Assembly: GCF_905220565.1 (NCBI RefSeq) | Contig: NC_059416.1 | Span: forward strand, 8,184,001-8,248,000 | Origin: Melitaea cinxia | Taxonomy: Eukaryota > Arthropoda > Insecta > Lepidoptera > Nymphalidae | Length of the DNA stretch: 64,000 bases | Direction: 5' to 3' | Part shown: piece after piece, positions 1-8,854 of the stretch | Layout: each line of letters starts with the position of its first letter | Position numbering within the stretch: position 1 is the stretch's first letter | Made by a program: the position numbers and the translations under genes | Notes under the pieces: model-generated | The model's input: the letters and a program-made list of their open reading frames with translations, nothing else | Told to the model about the DNA's origin: nothing | The model's database searches: none

Positions 1-82
1 AAAAAAGTTAAATGAATAGTCAAACAATTAAAATTGTAGACAGTAGACGACTTATGTATAATTTATGATATATATTTCAAGT

Positions 83-388
83 CATCATCATTATCATTAC
101 AGCCTATACAGTCCACTGCTGGACATAGGCCTCCACAAGTTTACGCCAAAAATAACGTGAACTCATGTGTTTTGCCTATAATCACCACGCTGGGCAGGCG
201 GGTTGGTGACCGCAGTACTGGCTTTGTCGCACCAAAGACGCTGCTGCCCGTCTTCGGCCTGTGTATTTCAAAGCCAGCAGTTGGATGGTTATCCCGCTAC
301 CGGTCGGCTTTTTAAGTTCCAAGGTGGTAGCGGAACTGTGTTATTCCTTAGTCCCCTCTTACGACACCCACGGGAAGAGAGGGGGTAC
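83..388 (+). repeat. CATCAT-type ~310-bp interspersed element, copy 1, with target-site duplication
   Basis: The element starts with CATCATCATT and TACAGCCTATACAG, runs through a GC-rich body, and ends near GAGAGAGGGGGTAC. It is flanked by an 11-bp direct repeat (ATATTTCAAGT at 72-82 and 389-399). The matching place in the right copy (about 10344-10354) has only one ATATTTCAAGT and no element, so this is a filled site against an empty site. The short reading frames inside it are artefacts of the GC-rich repeat body. The family recurs at least nine more times in the window. Confidence 0.9.
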
Positions 389-589
389 ATATTTCAAGTA
401 TTCTTCATTAATATTTTGTAATATTTTTTTTCGTTAGTTCCATAACTAGGATACAAAGTTTCAAATGCTTAAATGAACTGGCAACTAATTAATCAATTAC
501 GAAGAGAGAATCGAAACTTATCTAGAATATTCTTATCATCCATCATTAAGAGAATTATAAGGCATTGTAGGAAATATATAACTAAACTC

Positions 590-690
590 AATATGGAGCA
601 GCCCTACTGGAAAAATTCCTCAATCTTACAGAAGATCACAGCCTAATAACACTGCAATTAAGCAATGTTTTGCTCCTGTTGCAAATAAGA
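590..690 (+). repeat. Partial copy of the 'GGAGCAGCCC...CTTACAGAAGATCACAGC' interspersed repeat
   Basis: The segment resembles part of the fuller copy at 56845-57107 (GGAGCAGCCC, then CTTACAGAAGATCACAGC, then AGCAATGTT..TGCTCCTGTT). It is old and truncated, and it recurs in the right copy at 10544-10644. No coding potential. Confidence 0.7.
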
Positions 691-767
691 TGACCGGTTC
701 GTCTGAGTATGCGTTGTTGGCAGCAGATGTAGTCGTCAAAACAAGGAACGTTGTAAGCGACCATAGG

Positions 768-1113
768 TTACGGTACGCTTCAGCCTGTAATATCCCACTA
801 CTGGGCATAGGCCTCTTTCCCCATGTAGGAGAAGGATCAGAGCTTAATCCACCACGCTGCTCCAATGCGGGTTGGCGGATATATTCTCTACTATGAGTAA
901 CGATCGCTATCAGGTGTATATGATAACAACCGGGACCGACGGCTTAACGTGCTCTCCGAGGCACGGTGGGGAGACCCACAAGGACTGAACAAACACCCAG
1001 ACCACGGCAAACACCTGTATGGCCAATACAAATGTTTGTCATGTGTGGGGATCGAACCCGCAACCGCCAGCGCAACAGGTACAATCCATGGCTGTGACCG
1101 TTGCGCCAACGCG
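768..1113 (-). repeat. tRNA-derived SINE, full-length copy (duplicated at 10722-11067)
   Basis: Read on the minus strand it begins with the GACGCCGCGTTGGCGCAACGG segment, which resembles a tRNA A box. A B-box-like GGGTTCGATCCCC follows, then a body with GGAGAGCACGTTAAGCCGTC, and it ends in the CCCAGTAGTGGGATATTACAGG tail. Internal A and B boxes are the hallmark of RNA polymerase III SINEs. The same family is present in full at 46343-46688 and in fragments elsewhere. Reading frames across it are not genes. Confidence 0.85.
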
Positions 1114-1373
1114 GCGTCATAGGTTACGGTAACTGCTTATCAAAAGGTGACCCTTACCATTGCTTGTTGCTTTAATGGTACGAATTATATAGTATATATT
1201 AATTAATTTTAGGTTAAGATATTTGCTTCCATTTTTTGGAGGAACCTCACAATTACTACACATAAATTATATGTCATTTTATAGATAATTCCTTGCTCTA
1301 CCGGCATTCATAACTAAAAAAAATTATTATTGCTTTTATTTTTGTAACTAAATAAATTATTAAAATTATAGTT

Positions 1374-1432
1374 AGAGATTATAAATAATCTCTCCTCTAA
1401 TATTACATTAGAGATAAAATTAGATTTTATCT
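1374..1432. other. Three consecutive short perfect hairpins
   Basis: Three inverted repeats lie nearly end to end: 1374-1393 (7-bp arms), 1395-1413 (7-bp arms) and 1412-1432 (9-bp arms around TAG). They lie in the intron between the second and third exons of the Osiris-like gene. The block recurs identically at 11328-11386. AT-rich DNA makes single short palindromes common, but three in a row is less usual. Confidence 0.6.
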
Positions 1433-1585
1433 AGATGTTGAATATTGTTTATAAAGAAGTTTTGCAATAGGGAATAAAAAAATAAAATATTTTTTGTAAT
1501 TTTGTAATGTGATAATTGTTATACTTATTTAGTGCGAATTATTCGCACAGCTATTGTAGTATATAATCATAAGATTCAAACTTAC

Positions 1586-3178
1586 CCTTAACTGCAATCA
1601 AAGCTAAAGTCTTTAGAACAATAGTTATAAAAATACTTTTCACTAACAATAAGCCCATAAATATAGACATAATAAATTTCTTCGATTTAAAGAACTTTTT
1701 TCGTTTTCCTTTAAATAATTTGTAAAAACACTTTTTCATTTTGCGATTGATGTGCCTCAGGTGTCTTTTGTGTTTCTTTCCAATGGATCTATCTTTTTTC
1801 TTTGATTTTTGGAGAAGTTTAGGTTCAGGATTTGATTTTGACGACGTGTTCAGGTCTATAAATATCACGAAGGAGTCAATGTCACGTTTATTATTGTATT
1901 ATTAATTTATTTATTTATACTTTATTGTACACCACAACTACATTTTAATCAATAAACACATTAAAAAACATTTACAGACTGTGAAGTACAATGGGTGGAG
2001 TTATGGCTATTTAGCCATTTCTTCCAGACAACCCAATTAAAGGAAGGATAAATTTGAGAAGAGAGAGAGAATATATATAGAGAAGAGAATCTTGAGACAG
2101 GGTATGTATATTATGTTTACGTTTCTTTTCAGACACACCAATGTAAGCTATTAACTTTATAATACCAGAAAGATAAATAATAAAACAAATAGTAAGTTAC
2201 AGGCCCTCCTATAAATAACGGACTTAATGCAACTAGGATCGATACAAAGGATGAAAATTTTTTACTTCAAAAAGAAAAATCTTTATGCCAGCCTAATTTT
2301 AAATTCTTCATTGCAACTTTTTCAAAACATACCATATATTACTATATATAGCGAATGAGATGCTAATTGTCTTAAATTAATAAGAAGTACTTAGTAGAGT
2401 AGTTGAAGTATTACAAAAGTTTGAGCTGTGTCATAATATTTTAAAGGAATCATATAAAAGTCACTTATTTTCAAGCTCTAGCCTAACCATTTTATATGCA
2501 TCACAACATTTTTGTTGTTAGGGAACGTACCAATACTACGTGATCCGTTCGAGGGGGGGAGGGGGTTAAAACATTTGGTCATAGGGGAAGGGGGTGGTCT
2601 TAGGTTTTCGTCAAGTAGTCTATAATCTCTAGAAAAATATCATACTTTTTCTTATTAATAAAGACAACTTGAGCAAAAACATATTTTTTAACTTATTTTT
2701 TCTAAAAATTATTTAAATCATACTTCTGAATTACTACGTGAAAACTAGGGGGATAGAGGTGGGTCTTAGCAAATACTATGGGTGGTCACTAAGAGGGGAG
2801 GGGGTTAAAAATTATAAAAGGGGGTCACGTAGTGTGGGTACGTTCCGTTATTCGCCGTACGGAATTTATAGCCTATATAACTCACAAAATTGAATGAAGC
2901 TATCAACTAAATATTATATAAGTATGCAACGCAAGCCTAGCTATCATAACATTATTATATTACAAATATTTGAAGTTGCTGTTAAAGTACTAAGAGTGAC
3001 TAAAAGTTTCTTTTACTTTACCTGAAAACGATCTTTCGTATTTTGCACCATTGTAAAACCGTAAGGGTTCCGTAGAGGTGACGTCACCATATTTATTAAA
3101 CCCAAAATTATAAAACATATCAGTTTTAACAATTTCAAATTTATTTCCACTATCAAGAATTATTCCACGTGATATCAT
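1586..3178 (-). CDS. Osiris-like (DUF1676-type) protein, left duplicate, last exon outside window
   Basis: Two exons are visible: 3178-3022, ending at donor CAG|GTAAAG, and 1855-1586, from acceptor TTTATAG to donor AAGG|GTAAGT. Both junctions are phase 1 and join in frame. The product begins MISRGIILDSG and then has a strongly basic linker with about 25 Lys/Arg/His residues. A hydrophobic helix (MSIFMGLLLVKSIFITIVL) follows, then LALIAVKG. The third exon should begin a few bases left of position 1, because the identical right copy has it at 10267-10068. No signal peptide is encoded at this start and the Osiris cysteine pair is absent. Assignment rests on the shared intron phase, the charged linker followed by the hydrophobic hairpin, and the cluster position. 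An upstream signal-peptide exon may have been missed. Confidence 0.65.
1895..2035 (-). repeat. 3' end fragment of a non-LTR retrotransposon (also 11849-11989)
   Basis: The segment reads ATACTTTATTGTACACCAC at one end and GCCATTTCTTCCAGACAACCC at the other. The same pair of landmarks forms the 3' untranslated region of the LINE fragment at 40822-41870. It lies in an intron of the Osiris-like gene. Similar tails occur near 4965-5075, 33955-34085 and 62905-63025. Confidence 0.7.
2522..2846. mobile_element. MITE with 25-bp terminal inverted repeats (also 12476-12800)
   Basis: The ends 2522-2546 and 2822-2846 are inverted copies of each other with 3 mismatches in 25, beginning GGAACGTACC. The interior has no coding capacity and contains G-rich subterminal blocks such as GGGGGAGGGGGTTAAAA near both ends. 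The length (325 bp) and terminal inverted repeats fit a non-autonomous DNA transposon. I cannot see a clean target-site duplication, so the superfamily is open. Confidence 0.8.
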
Positions 3179-3296
3179 TTTTGAGTTATTTAAAAAGAGA
3201 AATATTTTATAATTTAGGTATTTATTTAAACTTTTTAACGTGTACGTCCACGTGTTCTAAGATGTGATATGAAGAAAAAAACCATTTACTCTTTAC

Positions 3297-3303
3297 TTTT
3301 ATA
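3297..3303 (-). promoter_or_regulatory. Candidate TATA box of the left Osiris-like duplicate
   Basis: The minus strand reads CTATAAAAG here. A TCATAT initiator-like site lies about 33 bp downstream (near 3270). The first ATG after it is the one at 3178, giving a leader of roughly 90 nt, and there is an in-frame stop upstream. This supports the 3178 start despite the lack of a signal peptide. The same arrangement recurs at 13251-13257. Inferred from motif spacing only. Confidence 0.45.
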
Positions 3304-3605
3304 GAGTTCAACAAGTTCAAAGAGTACAAAGTTTAAAGTATAATTACTTACAATTTTACCATAATTATTATTACTACTGTCAAATTCGTAATAAAAATAA
3401 TGTAAATAAGAAGGTTAATGTTTAAAACTCGTCAACCAAGAAATTAAATACACGCAGTTTTCTTGATAATGATTTCCTCACTTAGATGGGGAGTAATAAA
3501 AACATGAAGAGTGATGATTACCTTTAAAGATTATTGATAAGTTACCGAACAGTGTCGGACTCTGTCTCAGTCGAGGCGCAGTAAATATATGGTTTTTTTT
3601 TTTTT

Positions 3606-3905
3606 ATGTCACTAGGTCGGCAAACAAGCGTACGGCTCACCTGATGGTAAGCGATTACCGTAGCTTATAGACACCTGCAACACCAGAAGCATCGCAAGCG
3701 CGTTGCCGACCCAATCCCCAATCCCCAATCCCCCCAGGAGCTCTAGTCACCTTACTCACCAACAGGAACACAATACTGCTTGAAAACAGTATTATTTTGC
3801 TGTGATCTTCTGTAAGGTCGAGGTACTACCCCAGTCGGGCTGCTCCATATTTTGAGCAGGAAATTCCTCCTGTGCCCTACCTCAGTTAAAATGTGTAGTA
3901 GTATA
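3606..3905 (-). repeat. Interspersed repeat, 'CACCTGATGGTAAGCG' family (also 13560-13859)
   Basis: The segment carries the landmarks GGCTCACCTGATGGTAAGCG, GCAACACCAGAAGCATCGCA and CTTCTGTAAGGTCGAGGTA. It is in inverse orientation to the fullest copy at 56845-57107. Reading frames through it are fortuitous. Confidence 0.8.
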
Positions 3906-4117
3906 TAACATAGTACCGAGCTGTGCTGTGTTCCCGGTGTATAAGTACGTAATTTTAATGGCTTTTTCTGGCTCAACGCAATTAGTAGAGATAAAATACT
4001 TTAATCTACATTTTCTGGGTGTAGAGTAGCACGTGAATTATTTAATTACACTATAGTTACCTTAAAAATACCGATATAGTATAAAGAAATAATTATTAAA
4101 TAAACATCGCTATCACC

Positions 4118-4202
4118 ACCACCACCGCTGGGCCTCTTTACTCATATAGGAAAAGGATCAGAGCTTAATTCACTACGCTGCTCCAATGCGGGTTGGCGGA
4201 TT
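4118..4202 (-). repeat. SINE fragment (also 14072-14156)
   Basis: This is a short piece of the tRNA-derived SINE family, containing GGATCAGAGCTTAATTCACTACG and GCTCCAATGCGGGTTGGCGG as seen in the full copy at 768-1113. Confidence 0.7.
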
Positions 4203-4285
4203 AAATAAACATAATAGGCCTTAAACAACCGCCCTGGTCTAGTGGTAATAGATATCTTCTTACAACTAATGAGTTTAAGGAAAAC

Positions 4286-4467
4286 TCGGCCAAGTGCGAG
4301 TCAGACTCGCGCACCGAGGGTTCCGTACAAACAAAATTATTAAAAATATTTTTATTAAATGATGTAACAAAAAATTTATGCTTTTCGCAATTTTCCTTTA
4401 TCTGTGCTATAAGACGTTGCTTTGTACCAAATTTCTGAGTTTCAAGATTCTGAGTTCACGGAACGTG
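4286..4467. mobile_element. MITE-like repeat truncated at the duplication junction
   Basis: This is the left half of the repeat that is complete at 14240-14664. It shares the CGGCCAAGTGCGAGTCAGAC landmark and the following AGGGTTCCGTAC. It is cut after GGAACGTG at 4467, where unrelated sequence begins. The truncation marks the tandem duplication junction. Confidence 0.85.
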
Positions 4468-4558
4468 AAAATATTTCAATTTTTCCATCGTCGTTACTCG
4501 TACCAGGCGCGGCGTGACATAAAGCCACCGTGATTAGGAACACACAGATCACTTTCAT
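4468..4558 (-). pseudogene. Truncated first exon (signal peptide) of a secreted, probably Osiris-like gene
   Basis: On the minus strand an ATG at 4558 opens a typical signal peptide (MKVICVFLITVALCHAA). It is followed by PGTSNDDGKIEIF, and then the tandem-duplication junction interrupts it. Beyond the junction the frame runs eight codons into repeat DNA and stops. The DDGKIEI stretch resembles DSGNKFEI in the first exon of the neighbouring duplicated gene, which suggests a paralogue. A well-spaced TATA box and initiator precede it. The intact gene should lie left of the window, at the left edge of the first unit. Alternatively, this promoter and signal peptide may splice onto the exons at 3178-1586, making a chimeric gene. 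The frame is seen directly; the family assignment is inference. Confidence 0.6.
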
Positions 4559-4614
4559 TTTCGATATATATATGTTATGTAAGAGCTGTCCTTTCGGATT
4601 GGTGGTTGAGGATC

Positions 4615-4652
4615 AAGTGAGATGCGGCCGGGATAGCACGGTATATATATAG
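4615..4652 (-). promoter_or_regulatory. TATA box and initiator of the truncated signal-peptide exon
   Basis: The minus strand has CTATATATATACC at 4652-4641 and a TCACTT initiator-like site at 4620-4615. The spacing is about 33 bp from the TATA start to the presumed +1 A. The leader before the ATG at 4558 would be about 60 nt. This matches the TATA-plus-initiator layout seen at 44151 and 18262. Confidence 0.55.
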
Positions 4653-4827
4653 GTGATATTTTGTAACATCTGAAGATGCTTCGCGCGTGACGATTTGATA
4701 CTCACTGTCTGATATTGCTGACTGTGTAGATGTATTATTGTTTTTCTTTTAATGTTTTGTATTGTACTCTGTTTTGTTTTATGTCCTATTTTTATTAAAA
4801 AAGCTACTTCGATTATTAGGAGCATTG

Positions 4828-4831
<4 letters not shown>

Positions 4832-4892
<61 letters not shown>
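4832..4892. repeat. (TA)n microsatellite, about 30 units
   Basis: An uninterrupted alternating TA tract. The minus-strand reading frame across it, rich in Ile-Tyr, is an artefact. Confidence 0.98.
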
Positions 4893-4895
<3 letters not shown>

Positions 4896-4964
4896 ACACA
4901 CAATTAAAAAGGTTTTATAAAGAAATGTACTACATATTCATGGGAATAATTTAAGTACAATACG

Positions 4965-5075
4965 TACTAATAATAATAATAATTTTCTCTTTATTGCACA
5001 CTTAAAAAGAAGGTTAAAAGTTATAGAACAATACACAAAAATAAATGTACAACAGGCGGTCTTATCGCTAAAAAG
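4965..5075 (-). repeat. Non-LTR retrotransposon 3' tail with (ATA)n
   Basis: An ATAATAATAATAATT tract is followed by CTCTTTATTGCACACTT and ACAACAGGCGGTCTTATCGC. The same landmarks occur at 33955-34085. This is the 3' end of a LINE family with no coding remnant visible here. Confidence 0.7.
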
Positions 5076-5079
5076 TCGA

Positions 5080-8000
5080 GTTTGTTTATCAATATTATAT
5101 TTTTAAATTTTAGTTTTCACTTTTCTAATATCGTGTTTAATTTCATAACTTGAACTAGCTTCACTCCACTTCTTACTGAATTAGCTTACTTAAGCTCTTT
5201 TACGTTACATGTAATATAATAATCTTTTGATTTAATAGAAAATCTTCAAAGAGTACGTGATTAATGATTTTTAAAAAACAATTGGAACTAATCTCCTTTT
5301 ATTCCTTTAAAATTACTTTAGTCAAAAATTAGCTTATATAAAAGAAATGTACAGCAACTAATAATAAAACATTATGATTTTTCGACGCTTTTGTCATCTT
5401 TTCAAATATCAAAGTCGCTTCATCTCACTACTAAGGAAATACGTTCATTCATACATGAGATCTTTCAGTTGTACAACGAAGAGGCGTGACAACTAGAACC
5501 AAGATAAAACTATTGGCATTTAATTTATGTTATTTTCAACCTTATTCGTATAAAATTAAGGACCTTTAAGAATGTATATATGTGTAATTTTTCTTTCGAA
5601 AATTGTGTATATAAAAATGTTCTATACTTTGTTACTAAATTATTTTATTAATTACGAACTACTGGCAGAGTATTTACAGAGATTTAATAAGATGTACATC
5701 TTCTTATTTCAAGAAAGTTGTAGAGATATACACACGAGAAACACGAAATTGAAAAAAAAAATAGTTTTCAGTGTATTTTAATCGTAATTTTCTTATAGAT
5801 AACAAAATTTTGTACGAAATTTAGTATATGTATACATTGCACAACTTATTATTTATGAATATATCTAAGATTCATCATGCCTTTGAGAACGCTTCCATAA
5901 ATAACTATTATATAGTATATTTCATATAACTATTGACTTAAAAAAATCTTGTAGCTCTAATTTTTCGGTACGATACAGCTACTCACTACTATTTAAAAAA
6001 TCTATGAAAAATAAGCATGAAATAAAATTAAATTTAATTTAATTACTTATAACAGGTATAACATTTGTAATAAATGCTTTCTTTCCATAACGAACGATGT
6101 ATTTTCATGGGAGGGTCAATAGTGGCAGGTGGTAACAGTAATCAAACATATATACGTATATCGTATACAGAAAAACTAGCCTTGAAGTCGTCTCAAGGTG
6201 TTACCAACGCCCTGTATTAAAGCCAAGGACATTCAGACTTTCTCCAGAAACTTAAAGCTCGGACTCCACGGAGCTTTTCTCTCACGAGTTCGCTTCAAAC
6301 CAGTCTAATACAACTGACACTTTTTAATCTATATTGACGCAAAACAATAATTATTTTAAGAATAATTATTGTTTTGGGTCAATATAGATTAAAAAAATAG
6401 TAGAATTAATTAGTATTTTTAATGAATGATGTGTGCTTAATGATGTAGCCATGATATCAATTTCACACAAGAAAAAGTTTAAAAGGAAGTACATTTCAAT
6501 TTAACGTCACTTGGGAAAACCTTTTTGAAGTAAAAGTTTTTTACGCACGCTTGGGGACTAAGCATGACGAGAGCGTTACGAAAAGTGTGATCGGGCGAGG
6601 TGAACGGAAATTAAGAGGGATATATAAGTTAGTGAAAAAAGAAAGAGAGTTACGTTTCGTAAGTTTTACTTCAGTCGTGTGGTCTAAAGCACATTCGTTT
6701 TTTTTATACAGCAGGCTGTACCGTAAAGTTAGTACAATTATAATATTATACAATAAACTGGACGAGTGAGCTACGAATGTAAATGTGATTATTAATTTAA
6801 TTTAATCAAAGAAGTGCAAGTGAATCGCAAACGTTTATTCTATAAATATTTATGCCTTATCGAGCGGCATTTAAATGGTAGTGCTTAATTACATTTTAGA
6901 GTTTACATATTAAGAAATGATATATGGTCTGTGGTATTAAAATATGAGGAGTGAGAGTGAAAAAACTGACACTACGCGTAGCAGTGGCGCTTAGAATAAC
7001 GTTTACAGCTCTTTTAGCTGTTTATGTATGATGTAGGTATTATAGTATGCCAACATTTTGGACATCACTCATGTGTGGTAGAACGTACATTAGGATGTGT
7101 ATTTATCCTTGTACAAATATTTCTTTCGGGTCTGGTTGTCTATCTTTGTGAGTCTCCCCACCATGCCTCGGAGAGCACGTTAAATAGTCGATTGTTATCA
7201 TAAACTTAGATATATTAGATAATAGCGATCATTACTTATAGTAAGAAATATAGCTCTAAAACCTCAGTGGCGTAGGACGGAGCCCTTTTTCCTACACAGA
7301 TAAAGAGGCCTATGCCCAACAGTGGGATGTACTAATACGAACAGCAGGGGTAAATTAATGTTTTTATTTTACAGTTTTATTAGTTTTATTAATTGTAATT
7401 TAATTAATTTAATCGAACATTTTAATTTTTAAATATCATGAAAATCTTTCCTAAGGATTAAGTTCCAGTCGCGTGTCTGAGCTGACACACAAACATAATT
7501 TTTGTATACACTTCAGCCTATAATATCCAACTGCTGGGCATAAGTTTTTTTAATCTACTTTTTACTCCGTAAATTACATAATCTCCGAACACCTATGTGA
7601 TCTTACCTTTATTAGGAAGCTGCGTCTGTTCAAGGTCGTGACAATGAACTCGTTGATACCTTACTTTCTATTTACGACACACTCAGGACGTGGTTTTTAA
7701 GATGGATAGTTTGTTACAAAAAATCATGTTTACTTCTTAATATAACTGTTAAATGTTTATTATTATTATTATTATTATATAGTTATTACTATTTTTTGCA
7801 ATACAGATTGAAATAAATTAACAAGAAATGTTTAGAAATATACACGTTCTTGTTGTTTGTTGTTTAGAATAATTTTATTTATCATATATATTAATACGCT
7901 AAGGTTAAGATGTTTGCCTCCCTTTTTAGAAAAGACCTCACAATTACTCCACATAAATGATATATCATTTTATAGATAATTGCTTGTTCTACCGGCATCC

Positions 8001-8440
8001 ACAACTAAAAATTTTATTCGTTTTTTTTTGCTTTTGTAAATTAATTAATTATTAAAATTATATTTATATGAAGGCTTTAATTTTGAAACAACGTCAACAT
8101 GATCGACGGTTCGTAAATTTTTTGTTCAATTTCAAGCTAATTTTTTCTCATATTAACGCGGATGAAATCGCGGGGCCCAGCTAGTTTATTCGTATACAAA
8201 TTAATGAGTACGGAATAACTGAGTTACATTAATGAGCAAAAAGGTTTAACTACATTATGTATTGTTTATACTTTATGTATTGCCCATTTCATAAAAAAGA
8301 AGAATACAATAATGACAGTTCAATTTACTGACACGAATATAAACCAACAAAAAATGTAAAATTACAAGAATAAAAATTACCTTCTAACATCTCAAATAAA
8401 AACCAATAAGTCGATCACTCTCGTAAAAAATGTCACCACA
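5080..8440. other. Intergenic spacer, no supported gene
   Basis: AT-rich spacer. It holds a long hairpin at 6321-6395, a SINE fragment at 7136-7335 (CCTCGGAGAGCACGTTAA and AACAGTGGGATGTA), a further short SINE tail near 7505-7545, and a (TTA)n tract around 7760-7777. Reading frames near 5572 and 6541-6769 look like chance frames: composition is AT-driven, no splice or promoter context is visible, and both strands are open at 6541-6769. Confidence 0.6.
6321..6395. repeat. Near-perfect 75-bp hairpin (35-bp arms, 5-nt loop)
   Basis: Arms 6321-6355 and 6361-6395 are inverted copies with a single mismatch (G against C near the middle). The loop is TTAAG. It could be a foldback or MITE relic, or it could be transcribed into a miRNA-like or siRNA precursor. 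No other copy was seen in the window. Confidence 0.9.
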
Positions 8441-8445
8441 AAAAG

Positions 8446-8478
8446 TATAAAACACCTAAGTTAGTAACCCCACCAGTC
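8446..8478 (+). promoter_or_regulatory. TATA box and initiator of the basic-protein gene
   Basis: TATAAAA lies at 8446-8452 and a CCAGTC initiator-like site has its A at 8475. The spacing from TATA start to +1 is about 29-30 bp, the usual insect value. The leader to the ATG at 8493 would be only about 18 nt. Confidence 0.6.
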
Positions 8479-8492
8479 CTAAAAATACAAAA

Positions 8493-8771
8493 ATGGCAAG
8501 ACGCAAGAGAAGAATCTTCCCCAGAAAGAAGAGATCGGTATTCAGTAGACCCCATCCGATTAAAAGGAAAATGATGTTAAGACACAGAAAAATGAAAGCA
8601 TTTTTCCACAAACACAATCCACGTTGCTTCATTGAACGCGGTGTCCGAAAAATGGTTGGTGGTATTTACACCGTGTCTGATAAAGTTAGAGATAAAATAG
8701 CAGAGAGTACTATGGCTCTTGATAATCCTTTCAGTGCGCAGTTCTATGAAGATAGATGTATTATTCAATGA
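8493..8771 (+). CDS. Small, highly basic protein of unknown function (92 aa, intronless)
   Basis: I do not recognise this protein. Residues 1-44 are extremely basic (about 19 Lys/Arg), starting MARRKRRIFPRKKRS and including LRHRKMKAFFHKH. The second half is ordinary and mildly polar (residues about 50-92, including GGIYTVSDKVRDKIAES). There is no signal peptide or membrane helix, so nuclear or nucleic-acid binding is possible. That is a guess from composition only. Support for a real gene: a TATA box and initiator at proper spacing, a good start context, a single uninterrupted frame, and AATAAA signals at 8809-8814 and 8845-8850. The motif LRHRKMKAFFHK loosely resembles LRHINRKMKKCFYK in the neighbouring Osiris-like linker. 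It lies inside the tandem unit, so a second copy is expected left of the window. Confidence 0.7.
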   Translation: MARRKRRIFPRKKRSVFSRPHPIKRKMMLRHRKMKAFFHKHNPRCFIERGVRKMVGGIYTVSDKVRDKIAESTMALDNPFSAQFYEDRCIIQ

Positions 8772-8808
8772 AAAAGATTTGAATGATGTATTGAATCTGC
8801 AATATTTG

Positions 8809-8850
8809 AATAAACCAATCAAATGAAAGAAATATAACTTATGAAATAAA
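8809..8850 (+). terminator. Tandem AATAAA poly(A) signals of the basic-protein gene
   Basis: AATAAA occurs at 8809-8814 and 8845-8850, which is 38 and 74 nt after the stop codon. Both are consistent with a short 3' untranslated region. Confidence 0.55.
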
Positions 8851-8854
8851 TATG

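Larger units (their letters stand above)
1..4467. repeat. Left copy of a large tandem duplication (partial; continues left of window)
   Basis: This block is repeated downstream at a constant offset of 9,954 bp. From about 430 to 4467 I found no substitution or indel against 10384-14421, and even a run of 13 T (around 3592-3605) has the same length. The first ~430 bp differ: there are at least six to eight small differences, and the left copy carries a 317-bp insertion of a CATCAT-type element. Position 1 aligns with about 10272, so the last exon of the duplicated gene lies only a few bases outside the window. The homology stops abruptly after 4467, inside a MITE-like repeat that is complete in the right copy. 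Seen directly by comparing both blocks; whether it is biological or an assembly duplicate is not decidable here. Confidence 0.95.

Noticed and set aside
203..421. 72-aa plus-strand frame and similar frames at 14865-15171, 24752-24934, 38004-38288 and 59211-59447
   Set aside because: All lie within copies of the CATCAT-type repeat. They are open by virtue of its GC-rich body and are not consistent in frame or extent.
626..1109. 79-, 68- and 72-aa frames (repeated at 10580-11063)
   Set aside because: They overlap the tRNA-derived SINE and run on both strands. No promoter or splice context.
4613..4903. 96-aa minus-strand frame with an Ile-Tyr run
   Set aside because: It is produced by the (TA)n microsatellite. 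The true signal there is the promoter and signal-peptide exon just downstream, in another frame.
8577..8822. 81-aa minus-strand frame opposite the basic-protein gene
   Set aside because: Antisense shadow. The plus-strand gene has the TATA box, initiator and poly(A) signals.
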